Counted from the stretch's first letter, positions 7,979 through 17,209 are shown. The stretch is DNA of 64,000 nucleotides from Verrucomicrobium spinosum DSM 4136 = JCM 18804 (GCF_000172155.1 NZ_ABIZ01000001.1:2823105-2887104); one strand, 5' to 3'. Notes: generated by a model from the sequence alone, not told the origin. Program-made: numbers and translations.

Positions 7979-8884
7979 TCACGGCACGTTTTGATCACCT
8001 TCGGTCACCAAGCGCTGTTTTTCCCTGTCCCTTTGGATCTGGATCGCCTTATGCTGCCGGGGTGGAGACTTGGCTTCGGTCCAGTCGCCATCCTGGCCCC
8101 GGTGGAACTGCCACATTCGGGTCGGGACATAGGTCTCGTCATTCCAAGTCCACGCTTGTACTTGCAGATGCTGTCGGTCACCCTCGATCACATGAAATCC
8201 ATTGGGCTCCCCTTTGAGCCGGTGGGAGGTGGCGGTGGAGGTGACGGAGAGCACGAAGTGACGGGGGTGCACCCCGGGCAGCTTCACGGGCACGGCGTAG
8301 CTGAGGTGAAAGTGACCGGAAAGGACGAGGTCAACGCCAGCCTCGTTGAGCGCGCCGAAGAGGGCCGGCCGTTTGTCGATCAGGTGCCGACGGGTGCCCT
8401 GGGGTGGTGCTGCTGGCGGGTGGTGGACCACGAGCACCCTCAGTGCCTCTGGGGTGGCTTCGAGGTACTGCTGGCGGAGGCGGATGAGTTGGCCTGCGGA
8501 CAGTCGCCCGCGAGACCAGTCCACGTAGAGCCCGCCAGGGCGGCTTGAATTCATGCCTGCCACTACCATGCCAGGGGCGTGCAGAGTGGGCTCCATCTCC
8601 TCGCCCATCACCTCACGGTAGGTGCGCCAGGGGTGCTCAAACCGGGCCCAAAGGTGGACCCCGTGGGGCATGTCGTGATTTCCTGGGACCACAAAGCGGG
8701 GGCCGGGCAACGTCTCAAGAAACTCCCGCGCTGCCACGAACTCGCGATGCCGGCCCTTCTGGGTCAGATCCCCGCTGATGACGGTGAGGTCTGCACCGAC
8801 TGCCTGGACGGCGTCGCGCAGGGCCTCAGGTCGTCCCATCGTGATGGCACCAAAGTGCAGGTCAGACAGGTGCACCAGCCTCAT
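7979..8884 (-). CDS. calcineurin-like metallophosphoesterase
   Basis: 301 residues from the ATG at 8884. All metallophosphoesterase motifs are visible in order: HLSDLHFG (D-x-H), VISGDLT (GD), PGNHDMPHG (GNHD), VVHHPPAAPP and LSGHFH (GH-x-H). These bind the dinuclear metal centre of phosphodiesterases, for example UDP-2,3-diacylglucosamine hydrolases and cyclic-nucleotide phosphodiesterases; the substrate here is unknown. The start at 8884 puts the first motif near the N-terminus and has a GGAG 10 nt upstream; ATGs at 8893 and 8920 are alternatives. It overlaps the end of the upstream lipid-kinase gene by 23 bp, so the two are translationally coupled and probably act on related phospholipid metabolites. 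Confidence 0.87.
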   Translation of the reverse strand: MRLVHLSDLHFGAITMGRPEALRDAVQAVGADLTVISGDLTQKGRHREFVAAREFLETLPGPRFVVPGNHDMPHGVHLWARFEHPWRTYREVMGEEMEPTLHAPGMVVAGMNSSRPGGLYVDWSRGRLSAGQLIRLRQQYLEATPEALRVLVVHHPPAAPPQGTRRHLIDKRPALFGALNEAGVDLVLSGHFHLSYAVPVKLPGVHPRHFVLSVTSTATSHRLKGEPNGFHVIEGDRQHLQVQAWTWNDETYVPTRMWQFHRGQDGDWTEAKSPPRQHKAIQIQRDREKQRLVTEGDQNVP

Positions 8885-9854
8885 GGTCGGCATGCTCCGG
8901 CTGGTTGTTTCCTGCGTCAACGACTTCCTCCAGTCGGGGGGCTATGACGTGCAGAGCTTTGGGCCGGATCCGGATGCGGAAAGGGACCCTCAGTTTGTCG
9001 ATCTCGCCATCGCGCATCACCGGGATCCTGGATTTGCGCCTTACTCGCACCTCCAGCTCGGTGGTGTGCAGCACCGTCAGTTCTTTGTCCTCCTTCCAAC
9101 GTCCCATCAGCCAGGCCAGGCTGGACTTCAGCAGCCCCCAGCGGCTGCGGTGCGTGGAGACATACACGGTGAAATAGCCCGCATCCAACGAGCGACGTCG
9201 TGGGATGATGCCGAACAGGTCCTCGTAGTCGTTGTTGGCCATGAGGGCGATGCGGGTGCGGCGGCGCACCTCCCGGCCGTCATCGTCTTTCAGCACCAGA
9301 TCCAGGGGCGGGAAGGTGGCGGCACTTTTGATGGACGCGGTAGCCGTACGCCAGGCTTTCACCAGCCAGTTGCCGTGATACTCTGGCTTGCCCAAGACCA
9401 GCGCTGGGTAGAAGCCCAGCACCACCACGCAGAAAAACAGGCTGCCATCCACGTCCAAGAGGTCCACGGCCCCTTCTGGAGCCTGGGTGAGCTGGCGGGC
9501 CGCCTCCTCCCAGTCCAAGTTCATCCCTACATCCCGTGCGGCGAGATTGAAGGTGCCCAGCGGCAGGATGCCAAGGGGCTTCTCATGCCCTGCCAGCACA
9601 CTTGCAGCCGTTGCAACCGAGCCGTCACCGCCGCCGATGATAACTGCGTCTGCGTCGCCGTCGCGGGCCTCAACCAGGGTGGGTTCGATTTCCGCTCCCC
9701 GGACGAGCCGGACATCTGCCTCAGCGCCCAGTTCCGCAAAGATCTCCCGCAGGCGCTCGGCGACATGCTCAGGCCCCAGTGAGGAGATGGTTCCCGATTC
9801 GCGGTTGAGGATCACTACTGGGCGGTTCCAACGGCAGGGGGAGGGGGAAGGCAT
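8862..9854 (-). CDS. diacylglycerol kinase-family lipid kinase
   Basis: 330 residues. The DAGK catalytic domain occupies the first ~140 residues: VVILNRESGTISS (nucleotide-binding N-terminus), IIGGGDGSVATAASVLAG (the GGDG glycine loop) and LGILPLGTFNLAARDVG. A C-terminal beta-sandwich domain follows, ending near residue 310. Enzymes of this fold (DgkB, YegS) phosphorylate diacylglycerol or related lipids. The gene overlaps the downstream metallophosphoesterase by 23 bp, which suggests a kinase/phosphatase pair in membrane lipid turnover. The exact lipid cannot be read from sequence. Confidence 0.88.
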   Translation of the reverse strand: MPSPSPCRWNRPVVILNRESGTISSLGPEHVAERLREIFAELGAEADVRLVRGAEIEPTLVEARDGDADAVIIGGGDGSVATAASVLAGHEKPLGILPLGTFNLAARDVGMNLDWEEAARQLTQAPEGAVDLLDVDGSLFFCVVVLGFYPALVLGKPEYHGNWLVKAWRTATASIKSAATFPPLDLVLKDDDGREVRRRTRIALMANNDYEDLFGIIPRRRSLDAGYFTVYVSTHRSRWGLLKSSLAWLMGRWKEDKELTVLHTTELEVRVRRKSRIPVMRDGEIDKLRVPFRIRIRPKALHVIAPRLEEVVDAGNNQPEHADHEAGAPV

Positions 9855-10026
9855 GGGTGGGTGGATGTTGCGACGTTCGCTGGGACCGTCTTTTCTGATT
9901 CGCCTGTAGTTTCAAGTCTGCGCTTCTCTGTACGGTGACGGGCTCAGTCTCAGACTCGGTAAAAAGGCGGATTGGGCATCTGACAAAACTGCTTTATTTC
10001 TATGGGAGTTAGGTGCTTAGTTACCA

Positions 10027-11625
10027 ATGACTCTCCACGGCCATTCCATCATCGCAGGCAAGGTTACCCGTTCCGAGTCGGGTGTGACGTTTCTTCCGGT
10101 CAACCCGTCCACTGGCGCTGATCTGGCCCCTCCCGTACACGAGGCCTCGTTGGAACTGGCTGATCAGGCTCTGGCGGCAGCGGATGAGGCGTTTGATGCC
10201 TTGCGGAGCAAGTCTCCAGCCGAGCGGGCTGCTTTTTTAGATGCCATCGCTGACGGCATTGAGGCCCTGGGTGACGCCTTGCTGGAGCGCGCCCAAGCGG
10301 AAACCGGCCTGCCTCTCGCGCGGCTTGCCGGGGAGCGGAGCCGGACCACGGGGCAGGCCCGCCTGTTCGCCCGCCTCATTCGAGAAGGGTCCTGGCAGGA
10401 GGCGCGGATTGATCGCGCCATCCCTGACCGCCAGCCTCTGGCCAAGCCGGATGTCCGCCGCTTCATGCAGCCGGTGGGGCCGGTGGTGGTCTTTGGTGCC
10501 AGTAACTTTCCCCTCGCCATCTCCGTGGCCGGTACGGATACCGTCAGTGCCCTCGCTGCGGGCTGCCCGGTAGTGGTCAAGGCCCACCCCGGCCACCCTG
10601 GCACTTGTGAGATGATCGCCCGGGTCATTTCCGAAGCCGCCGACCGTGCGGGCATGCCTTCCGGCACATTCTCCATGGTGCATGGCCGCGGTGTGGAGAT
10701 CGGCATGGCGCTGGTCAAGCATCCTCTCACCACCGCAGTGGCCTTTACTGGATCCCTCCGCGGCGGCAGGGCACTGTTTGACGCCGCCAGTGCCCGGCCC
10801 TCTCCCATCCCATTCTACGGTGAACTGGGCAGTGTGAACCCGGTGTTTCTCCTTCCCGGGGCACTTCAGCAGCGCGGCCCGCAGATCGCAGAGAGCTTCG
10901 TCGGCTCTCTCACCATGGGTGTCGGCCAGTTCTGCACGAACCCTGGCGTGGTCTTTGGGGTGAAGGGCGACGGGTTTCAGGACTTCACGGAAAAGACCGC
11001 CTCTCTGGTGCGCGCCTGGCCGCCGTCCACGATGCTGCACTTCGGTATCTCCCAGGCTTTCAAAGACGGGCTCAAGCGCATCAGCAGCGTGAAGGGGATC
11101 GATCTGCTGGGCATGTCCGAGGGTACGGCCCGTGGGAACTCTGCCCAGGCCTCAGCCATGGTGTTTTCCACAGATCTGGAGACCTACCGCGCCAACGAAG
11201 ATCTGCACGAAGAAGTGTTCGGCCCAGCCTCCATCGTCACCCAGTGTCAGAGCAGGGAAGAGCTGGAACAGGTGGCTGAGTCCCTGCAGGGGCAGCTCAC
11301 CGCCAGCATCCACGGCACAGCCGAGGATCTGCGAGAGCATGCCCGCCTCATCCGCATCCTGGAGCGGAAGGTTGGTCGCATCATCTTCAATGGCTTTGGC
11401 ACAGGCATTGAGGTCTGCCCGGCCATGCATCATGGCGGTCCGTACCCGTCTTCCACCCACAGCTTCTTTACCAGCATTGGCACCGCGGCGATCTATCGCT
11501 TCGTCCGTCCGGTGTGTTATCAGGGCTTCCCGGACGAGTGCCTCCCCGCCCCGCTGCAAAATGCCAATCCCGCTGGCATGTGGCGCATGGTGGATGGGGC
11601 TATGACCCAGGAATCACTGAACTAA
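10027..11625 (+). CDS. aldehyde dehydrogenase, alpha-ketoglutaric semialdehyde dehydrogenase type
   Basis: 532 residues. Full aldehyde dehydrogenase fold with the cofactor-binding VFGASNFPLA, the catalytic glutamate in FYGELGSVNPVF and the nucleophilic cysteine in GVGQFCTNPG. The length, the N-terminus (GxxxxxxFxxxNPSTG) and the C-terminal FPDECLPAPLQNANP match NADP-dependent 2,5-dioxovalerate (ketoglutarate semialdehyde) dehydrogenases, which finish oxidative degradation of pentoses, hexuronates and hydroxyproline. No partner dehydratases are nearby, so the pathway is uncertain. A strong hairpin follows the stop codon. Confidence 0.87.
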   Translation: MTLHGHSIIAGKVTRSESGVTFLPVNPSTGADLAPPVHEASLELADQALAAADEAFDALRSKSPAERAAFLDAIADGIEALGDALLERAQAETGLPLARLAGERSRTTGQARLFARLIREGSWQEARIDRAIPDRQPLAKPDVRRFMQPVGPVVVFGASNFPLAISVAGTDTVSALAAGCPVVVKAHPGHPGTCEMIARVISEAADRAGMPSGTFSMVHGRGVEIGMALVKHPLTTAVAFTGSLRGGRALFDAASARPSPIPFYGELGSVNPVFLLPGALQQRGPQIAESFVGSLTMGVGQFCTNPGVVFGVKGDGFQDFTEKTASLVRAWPPSTMLHFGISQAFKDGLKRISSVKGIDLLGMSEGTARGNSAQASAMVFSTDLETYRANEDLHEEVFGPASIVTQCQSREELEQVAESLQGQLTASIHGTAEDLREHARLIRILERKVGRIIFNGFGTGIEVCPAMHHGGPYPSSTHSFFTSIGTAAIYRFVRPVCYQGFPDECLPAPLQNANPAGMWRMVDGAMTQESLN

Positions 11626-11640
11626 GTGTGCCAGAGGTTG

Positions 11641-11669
11641 CAACGCCCCTCCCGCCTGGAGGGGCGTTG
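11641..11669 (+). terminator. hairpin terminator after the aldehyde dehydrogenase gene
   Basis: A perfect 11-bp GC-rich stem (caacgcccctc with gaggggcgttg) and a 7-nt loop lie 15 bp after the stop codon. There is no good T-run, so termination may be bidirectional or weak; it sits between convergent genes. Confidence 0.65.
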
Positions 11670-11704
11670 GAATTGGCTCATGAACCCATCCCAAGGGGTG
11701 GGGC

Positions 11705-12079
11705 TCATTCCGCCGGATGGATCGCCAGGTGGGTGATGAGCCATCCGTCATGTTCCAGCTGGTGCTGTAGCATCACCGGGCTGCCATCAAAGGAGCCGGA
11801 GACCAGTCCCGTGATGTTGATCCGGCCATCGTCGCCCGTGACCTCCCGCACCTCGATCCTCGGATGATACTTCTCAAACGCCTCTGCGATCCATGCGTGA
11901 ATCTGGATGGTGCCCGTGTGGAGGCGTTGCTCGTCCTCGACTTGGGCATCAGGCCCGAAACAGCGGGCCACTGCGTCCGGATTCTGGGAGTTCATGGCCG
12001 CCACATATTTGTTGGCCAGCAGTTCAGCGGGGGAGTGGGAGGGCAGGGGATGGGAGGCTTCACAGGCAGTTGCATTCAT
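11705..12079 (-). CDS. SnoaL/NTF2-like domain protein
   Basis: 124 residues. The pattern LANKYVAAMNSQNPDAVARCF, followed by a polar stretch and three beta-strands ending in LQHQLEHDGWLITHLAIHPAE, fits the cone-shaped NTF2-like fold (SnoaL-like domain-containing proteins). Members are small-molecule isomerases, cyclases, or simple ligand-binding proteins; nothing here specifies which. It is convergent with the dehydrogenase gene and stands alone. Confidence 0.75.
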   Translation of the reverse strand: MNATACEASHPLPSHSPAELLANKYVAAMNSQNPDAVARCFGPDAQVEDEQRLHTGTIQIHAWIAEAFEKYHPRIEVREVTGDDGRINITGLVSGSFDGSPVMLQHQLEHDGWLITHLAIHPAE

Positions 12080-12227
12080 GGGACCAGTCTATGACAGGGC
12101 ACTGACAGCCTTATGTCAGCAGGGGACGGCGAATGCGTAAAATGATCTCCCGTGACGGACTCTGGTAGATTCGTGACTGGCGCTGGCCCGTGATGAAATC
12201 TCCGGGCTGCCCCGCCGTATCGCCTGC

Positions 12228-13610
12228 ATGATCGAGACCGCATCTTTTTTATACCGCTTCGTTTGTGCCTTTACCCGGTTGGGGCTGGTTGCTTTGCTCA
12301 TCCCCTGTGCTGCACCCTGCCAGACCTTCGAGTGGGTGGCATCTGGGGGTGGGGCGCAGTCTGACAAGACGCGGGCCGTGAATGTGGACCGCCAGGGCAA
12401 TGTCTTGCTGGTGGGCGAGGTCAATGGGGACGCGAGGTTCGGGGAGATCGTCGTGTCCGGTGCGGGCAATACGGACTGCTTGGTTGCCAAGGTGTCGCCG
12501 GAGGGGGAATTCCTGTGGGCGAAGTCTCTGGGCGGCAGTCTGGTAGATCGCGGCTACGGCGTCGCGGCGGATGCGGAGGGCAATCTCTATGTCACGGGGC
12601 ATCATCAGAGCACAGACGCCAAAGCGCTCGGCCAGCCTCTGCCCAATGCCGGGGACTATGACCTCTTTGTGGCCAAGTACAGCCCGGTGGGAGAGCTGCT
12701 CTGGGTACGTACCGCGGGAGGCAGCGGCTATGACTATGGTCACGGGATCGCGGTGGATAGCGAGGGGGACATTGTGGTGACGGGGGCGGTGGTAGGGCCT
12801 GCCAAGTTTGGCGAGACCGAACTGACCGGCACGCGTCCCATTTTCTGTGCCAAGTACGATGCCAGCGGCCGATTGCTCTGGGTGAGGGGCACAGAAGGCA
12901 AGGCGGCATGCAGCGGTCACGGAGTGGCGCTGGATGCCGCGGACAACATTTATCTGGGCGGTCTGGTCTCCGGCACAGGCAACTTTGCCGGTCGGGAGTT
13001 GAACACTGGTCGTGAGACTCACGCACTCGTGGCCAAGCTCAATTCGCAGGGAGAGGTGCAATGGATCAGCACCGTTCCAGGAGCTCCGAGTGCGGTGGTT
13101 CATGAAATCACGGCTGACGCTGTGGGCACGGTCTGGGTGGCGGGCATTTTTAAAGGACGCCTTCAGGCTGGCAACAAAAGCTGGACCACCACCGGTGAGA
13201 AGGACAGCGATGGCTGGGTGGCGCAGTTTGGCACCGACGGAAAGCTCAAGTGGTGCCAGACCTTGCAGGGGGCGGGCACAGACTATCTGCTGGGGGTGGC
13301 TCCCAATGGCTCTGGCGGCGTGCTGGTGGCGGGTGAGGCCAGCCCTGGTGCCATCCTGGCGGGCGGGCAGAAGCTGGAGGGGGCCGCGCGAACGAGCGTG
13401 CTGGCGGCGTCCCTGGATGGCTCAGGCGCGTTGCAGTGGCATCAGGTGGCCACTGGGGACAAGGCGGGCAACGCGTACACGATTGTGGTGGATGGCAAAG
13501 GCACGGCCGTTCTGGGCGGGGCGGCGATGGCTCCCACCGACTTCGGTCAGGTGCCTATGAGTGCCACTCAGGGGGCAGATGCCTACGCGGTGAAGGTGAG
13601 GCTGAAGTAG
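12228..13610 (+). CDS. secreted beta-propeller protein with SBBP-type repeats
   Basis: 460 residues. A hydrophobic N-terminal leader (about 1-32, ending near APCQ) is followed by 8-9 repeats of about 45 residues with the pattern G-V-A-x-D-x-x-G-N-x-Y-V-T-G then F-V-A-K-Y-x-x-x-G-x-L-L-W, for example AADAEGNLYVTGHH and VDSEGDIVVTGAV. These are seven-bladed-propeller-like SBBP repeats found in extracellular proteins. The ligand or function is unknown. The gene ends 82 bp before the next one on the same strand. Confidence 0.8.
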   Translation: MIETASFLYRFVCAFTRLGLVALLIPCAAPCQTFEWVASGGGAQSDKTRAVNVDRQGNVLLVGEVNGDARFGEIVVSGAGNTDCLVAKVSPEGEFLWAKSLGGSLVDRGYGVAADAEGNLYVTGHHQSTDAKALGQPLPNAGDYDLFVAKYSPVGELLWVRTAGGSGYDYGHGIAVDSEGDIVVTGAVVGPAKFGETELTGTRPIFCAKYDASGRLLWVRGTEGKAACSGHGVALDAADNIYLGGLVSGTGNFAGRELNTGRETHALVAKLNSQGEVQWISTVPGAPSAVVHEITADAVGTVWVAGIFKGRLQAGNKSWTTTGEKDSDGWVAQFGTDGKLKWCQTLQGAGTDYLLGVAPNGSGGVLVAGEASPGAILAGGQKLEGAARTSVLAASLDGSGALQWHQVATGDKAGNAYTIVVDGKGTAVLGGAAMAPTDFGQVPMSATQGADAYAVKVRLK

Positions 13611-13692
13611 CCCGCTCTGGTGCGGGTAAAGTAACGCTGTTCAGAAGGGGGCGGGTTTCGTAGAATCAGGGCAAAACCCCTGCCATTCTGCC

Positions 13693-15195
13693 ATGAAACG
13701 TCGCACCTTCCTGGGCCACAGCGCCGCCCTGACTGCGCTCGGGGAGCTGGGCTTTCTTTCCCGGTTGCCTGTTGTCTCTGCCCAGGAGGCGACCCTGCCC
13801 ACTCACATGGTGCGGTTCGATCCCGAGATCGAGCCGCTGGTACGCCTGCTGGAGGACACGCCCAGAGAGCCTGTGCTGGAGGAGTTTGGTTCGCGGATCC
13901 AACGCGGCCTTAGCTATCGGGAGGTGCTCGCCGCGCTCATGCTGGCTGGCGTGCGCAGTGTGCAGCCCCGTCCGGTGGGGTTCAAGTTTCACGCGGTGCT
14001 CGTGGTGAACTCCGCGCATCTGGCCAGTCTGGCCTCGCCGGACTCGGATCGATGGCTGCCCATCTTTTGGGCACTGGACCAGTTCAAGTCCTCCCAGGCT
14101 GCGAATGTGCGGGAGGGCAACTGGGTGATGGAGCCGGTGGAGGAATCCAAGCTCCCTCCGGCCCATGCTGCCCGCAAGGCATTCATCGAGGCGATGGACA
14201 ACTGGGATGAATCCGCAGCGGATGTGGCCATCGTCAGCCTCGTGCGCCACAGCAGTGCGCATGATCTCTTTGAGCTCTTCACCCGCTACGGGGTGCGGGA
14301 CTTTCGCGATATCGGGCACAAGGCCATCTATGTGGCCAACAGCTTCCGCACGCTGGAGGTGATCGGCTGGCAGCATGCCGAGCCGGTGCTGCGTTCGCTC
14401 GCCTATGCATTGCTGGATCGCTCGGGAGCAAATGTGAATCCCGCCCAGGCGGATCTCCAGGCGGATCGGCCGTTCCGGGAGAATCAAGAGCGACTCGCCA
14501 AGGTGAGGGAGGGGTGGACGGCGGGCAAAATGGATGACGGAGCCACGCGTGAAGTGCTGCAAACGCTGCGCGTGGGATCTTCATCGGATGTCAGCCAATT
14601 GACCCTGGACCTGCTCAATCGCGGTGTGGCACCGCAGTCGCTGTTTGAAGGCTGCTTTGATGGAGCTGGGGAGTATCTGATCCAGGCTCCAGGCATTGTG
14701 TCTCTGCATGCCATGACCTTCACCAACGCGGTTCACTACGCCTGGCAGCGGGTGCGGAGCGATGAAACAAGGCGATTGCTGCTGCTGCAGAATGCGGCCT
14801 TTCTCCCGCTGTATCGCGGAGGCCGGGCGGACAATGGCGTGCACATTGACCAGCTGGAGCCCGTGTCTCCCTCTGCCAGGGGAGATGAAGCGGTGGCGGA
14901 GATCTTTGCGGAGATCGGCAAGGACCGGCTCACGGCGGCGAGGAAGGTTCTAGGGTATTTGAAAGACCGTCCTGATGCCCGGGCCTTCTCCGATGCAGCC
15001 CGCAGGCTGGTGTTCATGAAGGGCACAAACTCGCACGACTACAAGTTCAGCTCTGCGGTGCTGGAGGACTACGGCCAGCTCAGCCGCCCGTGGCGGGATC
15101 AGTTGCTGGCCTCGAGCGTGTTTTATTTTCGCGGATCGGGAGAGCGGGACAATGAGCTGGTGGAGCGCGTGCGCAGCGCGGTGGGAGGGAGTTGA
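13693..15195 (+). CDS. Tat-exported helical protein of unknown function
   Basis: 500 residues. The N-terminus MKRRTFLGHSAALTALGELG is a twin-arginine leader (RRTFLG), so the protein is probably exported folded, often with a cofactor. The rest is mostly alpha-helical, with two HIS-containing motifs (LVRHSSAHDLFELFTRYG and RDFRDIGHKAIYVANSF) that could be metal or cofactor ligands. I associate the pattern with an uncharacterised family in Planctomycetes and Verrucomicrobia. The region before the ATG is identical over 17 nt to the one before the gene at 18134. Confidence 0.72.
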   Translation: MKRRTFLGHSAALTALGELGFLSRLPVVSAQEATLPTHMVRFDPEIEPLVRLLEDTPREPVLEEFGSRIQRGLSYREVLAALMLAGVRSVQPRPVGFKFHAVLVVNSAHLASLASPDSDRWLPIFWALDQFKSSQAANVREGNWVMEPVEESKLPPAHAARKAFIEAMDNWDESAADVAIVSLVRHSSAHDLFELFTRYGVRDFRDIGHKAIYVANSFRTLEVIGWQHAEPVLRSLAYALLDRSGANVNPAQADLQADRPFRENQERLAKVREGWTAGKMDDGATREVLQTLRVGSSSDVSQLTLDLLNRGVAPQSLFEGCFDGAGEYLIQAPGIVSLHAMTFTNAVHYAWQRVRSDETRRLLLLQNAAFLPLYRGGRADNGVHIDQLEPVSPSARGDEAVAEIFAEIGKDRLTAARKVLGYLKDRPDARAFSDAARRLVFMKGTNSHDYKFSSAVLEDYGQLSRPWRDQLLASSVFYFRGSGERDNELVERVRSAVGGS

Positions 15196-15617
15196 TGGGG
15201 AGAGAGGGAGGCGGGGCGCAATTGTGATGGCCCACCGCTCCGCGGTAGATTTACCACGGTGTGATACCATGGGTAAGGCTCGCTAAACTCGCCCTCCATC
15301 GTAGCGTCTATGCATGGTGCCCCTCCGGGTTCTGGAATGATCCTTTCCGCCACCTGGCCGTCCATGGTCACGACCACGTCGTCTGGCTCAGGGGGGGGCA
15401 GGGCCCGGCTTTTGATGGACCATGGACCAACTTTGCGGAGGGAGGAGAGAGACTCCATGTAGTAGAAGCCGATGGAGTTCCGCTGAGCATCCGTGGTGCC
15501 GACGCTCTTCACCAGCACTGGATCAGGTGGCAGGGCATGAAGGTGCGTCCCGGCAAGCGGGACCAGCAGGAGCGCCTTATGAAGATAACGCCTTGCAGAA
15601 GAAAACATAGGCGGCAT
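15123..15617 (-). pseudogene. exported protein gene with its 3' end overwritten by a repeat element
   Basis: The first ~105 codons look real: a signal peptide (KALLLVPLAGTHLHA) and a plausible mature part ending near ERIIPEPGGAPCIDATMEGEF. From about 15300 downward the frame reads through a palindromic element (15227-15300) that has a second copy at the right end of the window, and then antisense to the end of the gene at 13693. The last ~60 residues are therefore low-complexity Pro/Ser/Arg without protein character. I read this as a gene truncated by insertion or recombination of the repeat. The function of the original protein is unknown. Confidence 0.45.
15227..15300. repeat. degenerate copy of a REP-like palindromic element (family shared with 63837-63960)
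   Basis: The block accgctccgcggta (15234-15247), followed by a diverged stretch and ccatgggta then ctcgct, matches the reverse complement of 63881-63940 in order and spacing. The core accgctccgcggt is itself a hairpin. It overlaps the 3' end of the truncated gene at 15123-15617. Confidence 0.6.
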
Positions 15618-15715
15618 TAGCGTTGGAAATCAAAAGGAGACACCAGCCCATCCGCAAACACCGGGACGGGCACATGGGCCAATTGTCGAAGAGGAATGCA
15701 GTTCAGGGGGGCTTT

Positions 15716-16114
15716 CTAAGTCGCCAGTTTCATAGACGCGGCATCCTTCGTGGTGAACCAGAAGATCCTGCCTGCTGCGGGTCGCGCAGTGGCATCTTTC
15801 CAGGACTTTGGCTGGTCGGATGAGTCGGGATACTGCCACGAGTTGAACTCTTGCACGCTGTTGAGTTCCCAGTGTTTAAGGTCTCCAAGCTTCTCTTCCG
15901 TGAACGCGCGGGCGCTGGTCAGAGATACCTCAAAGCTGGTGGGCTCCCTGAGTTCGGTAAGGGCTCGGTCGGGCGGCACGTGAGCTCGAAACGTCCACCT
16001 CCCCTCAGGGCATCCATGAAAATGGGTGAAGTGCGAGCATGACGGGGCTATTTTTGCTTCTAGCAAGCGAACATGTGCATGCAAGTCTTCGCGGGATGAA
16101 GTCTCGCCACGCAA
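15716..16114 (-). CDS. possible small protein or gene remnant, unknown
   Basis: The frame is open for 132 codons from a TTG at 16114. The C-terminal ~85 residues, with FEVSLTSARAFTEEKLGDL and W-rich segments such as FNSWQY and GRIFWFTTKD, look like real protein, whereas the N-terminal third does not. The TTG falls inside the terminator of the upstream gene, so a later GTG start (near 15980) or a truncated gene is more likely. It lies on the same strand as the disrupted gene at 15123-15617, and both may be decayed parts of one locus. Confidence 0.35.
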   Translation of the reverse strand: MRGETSSREDLHAHVRLLEAKIAPSCSHFTHFHGCPEGRWTFRAHVPPDRALTELREPTSFEVSLTSARAFTEEKLGDLKHWELNSVQEFNSWQYPDSSDQPKSWKDATARPAAGRIFWFTTKDAASMKLAT

Positions 16115-16151
16115 AAAAGACCTGGAGCGGGCATGCAGCTCACTCCAGGTC
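16111..16151 (-). terminator. rho-independent terminator of the gene at 16177-16953
   Basis: Read on the minus strand, a 9-bp stem (gacctggag with ctccaggtc) is followed at once by six T residues. It begins 26 bp after the stop codon of the gene at 16177. Confidence 0.85.
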
Positions 16152-16176
16152 CCGGTTTTTGGGGTGGGGAAAGGGA

Positions 16177-16953
16177 TCAGTTCGCTGCTTCCAGTGAGTA
16201 GCTCAGGGCAATGTGCGTTTTGCCATCCAGAGTTTGGATCATCACGGTTTGCGTGCGTTTGCCTTCGTCCTTCGTGGCATTGATGATGGTCATGTCTCCG
16301 TCAGCTGTGCTGGTCGCCGTGACGTTGGTTTCATAGCCAGCGGCCTTCAGTTGATCACCGTAGTACTTGCTGACGATCTCATTGTTTTGCGTCGTCTCCA
16401 TGGCGTAGCTGCCATTGACCGAGCCGCCTTTTTCATTGCGCATGCCACCGGTGTTCGTGGCACCGGGATAGAGTTGCACCCAATCCGGAGGCGCACTCTG
16501 GCTGCCGCCGATGACAGTCTGCCCTTCCGGACCTGTCACCACCACGCCTTGTTTCTCCGCATTGGAGGCATCCATGGTGACGGTTTCGCCCTTGGCATTC
16601 TTGATGGTGAACTTGCCCTGCGCAATATCATCAAACGACATCGTAATGGTATCTCCAGACTTCTTCTCCTTCACCGTCACTTCGCCGGTAGCGTCGTTGA
16701 CGGTGATGACTTCTAAATCGGGATTCATTCGCAAGGCGATCATCGCCGCCGCCTTGGTCGGATTCTTCTCGAAGTCGAGATCTCCCGCCACTTCCTTGAT
16801 TTTCTGGCATGCCTTCATCCCCAGGAGCCCTCCCGCGACCATCGTGAGCAGGAGGAGTGCCCCGCAACCCATGCCCGCCACGGCGAGGCCGGACATGCCT
16901 TTTTTCTTCGGGGACTGGGGAGGGGAGGACGACTGGTTTGGATCCTGGTACAT
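16177..16953 (-). CDS. single-pass membrane protein with large extracytoplasmic domain, unknown
   Basis: 258 residues. A Pro/Ser/Gln-rich N-terminal tail with KKKG precedes one transmembrane segment (about 21-47, GLAVAGMGCGALLLLTMVAGG). The remaining ~210 residues are soluble, with repeated short beta-strand patterns (DATGEVTVKEKKSGDTITM, NAKGETVTMDASN) and a C-terminal domain ending THIALSYSLEAAN. N-in, C-out topology is expected from the lysines before the membrane segment. I recognise no family. A clear terminator follows. Confidence 0.75.
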   Translation of the reverse strand: MYQDPNQSSSPPQSPKKKGMSGLAVAGMGCGALLLLTMVAGGLLGMKACQKIKEVAGDLDFEKNPTKAAAMIALRMNPDLEVITVNDATGEVTVKEKKSGDTITMSFDDIAQGKFTIKNAKGETVTMDASNAEKQGVVVTGPEGQTVIGGSQSAPPDWVQLYPGATNTGGMRNEKGGSVNGSYAMETTQNNEIVSKYYGDQLKAAGYETNVTATSTADGDMTIINATKDEGKRTQTVMIQTLDGKTHIALSYSLEAAN

Positions 16954-17181
16954 GAACGGCTGGGAGGTGGTTGGTGGTTTGGTTGTAAGGCTGAAGTGTA
17001 GAGGGGGTTTTGCCGTTTGTATGTAAACTGGCGAACTCGTGTGACGGGCAGGGGGTGGAATTCTTCCTCACCGCCATCCTGACCATGGGGCATGGCTGTG
17101 AGTTATTCGGTGGACCTGTCAAGCAGTGGACTGATGGAGTTGCAGGAAATAGGCCCCCGCGCCCCAGGCAACAGGCTCACC

Positions 17182-17209
17182 AAGCACTAAGCACTAAGCA
17201 CTAAGCACC
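17182..17209. repeat. heptamer tandem repeat (aagcact x4) across a stop codon
   Basis: Three exact copies of aagcact and a fourth with one change lie at 17182-17209. On the minus strand the repeat supplies the last codons and the TAG stop of the methyltransferase gene ending at 17194, with further in-register copies after it. Confidence 0.9.
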
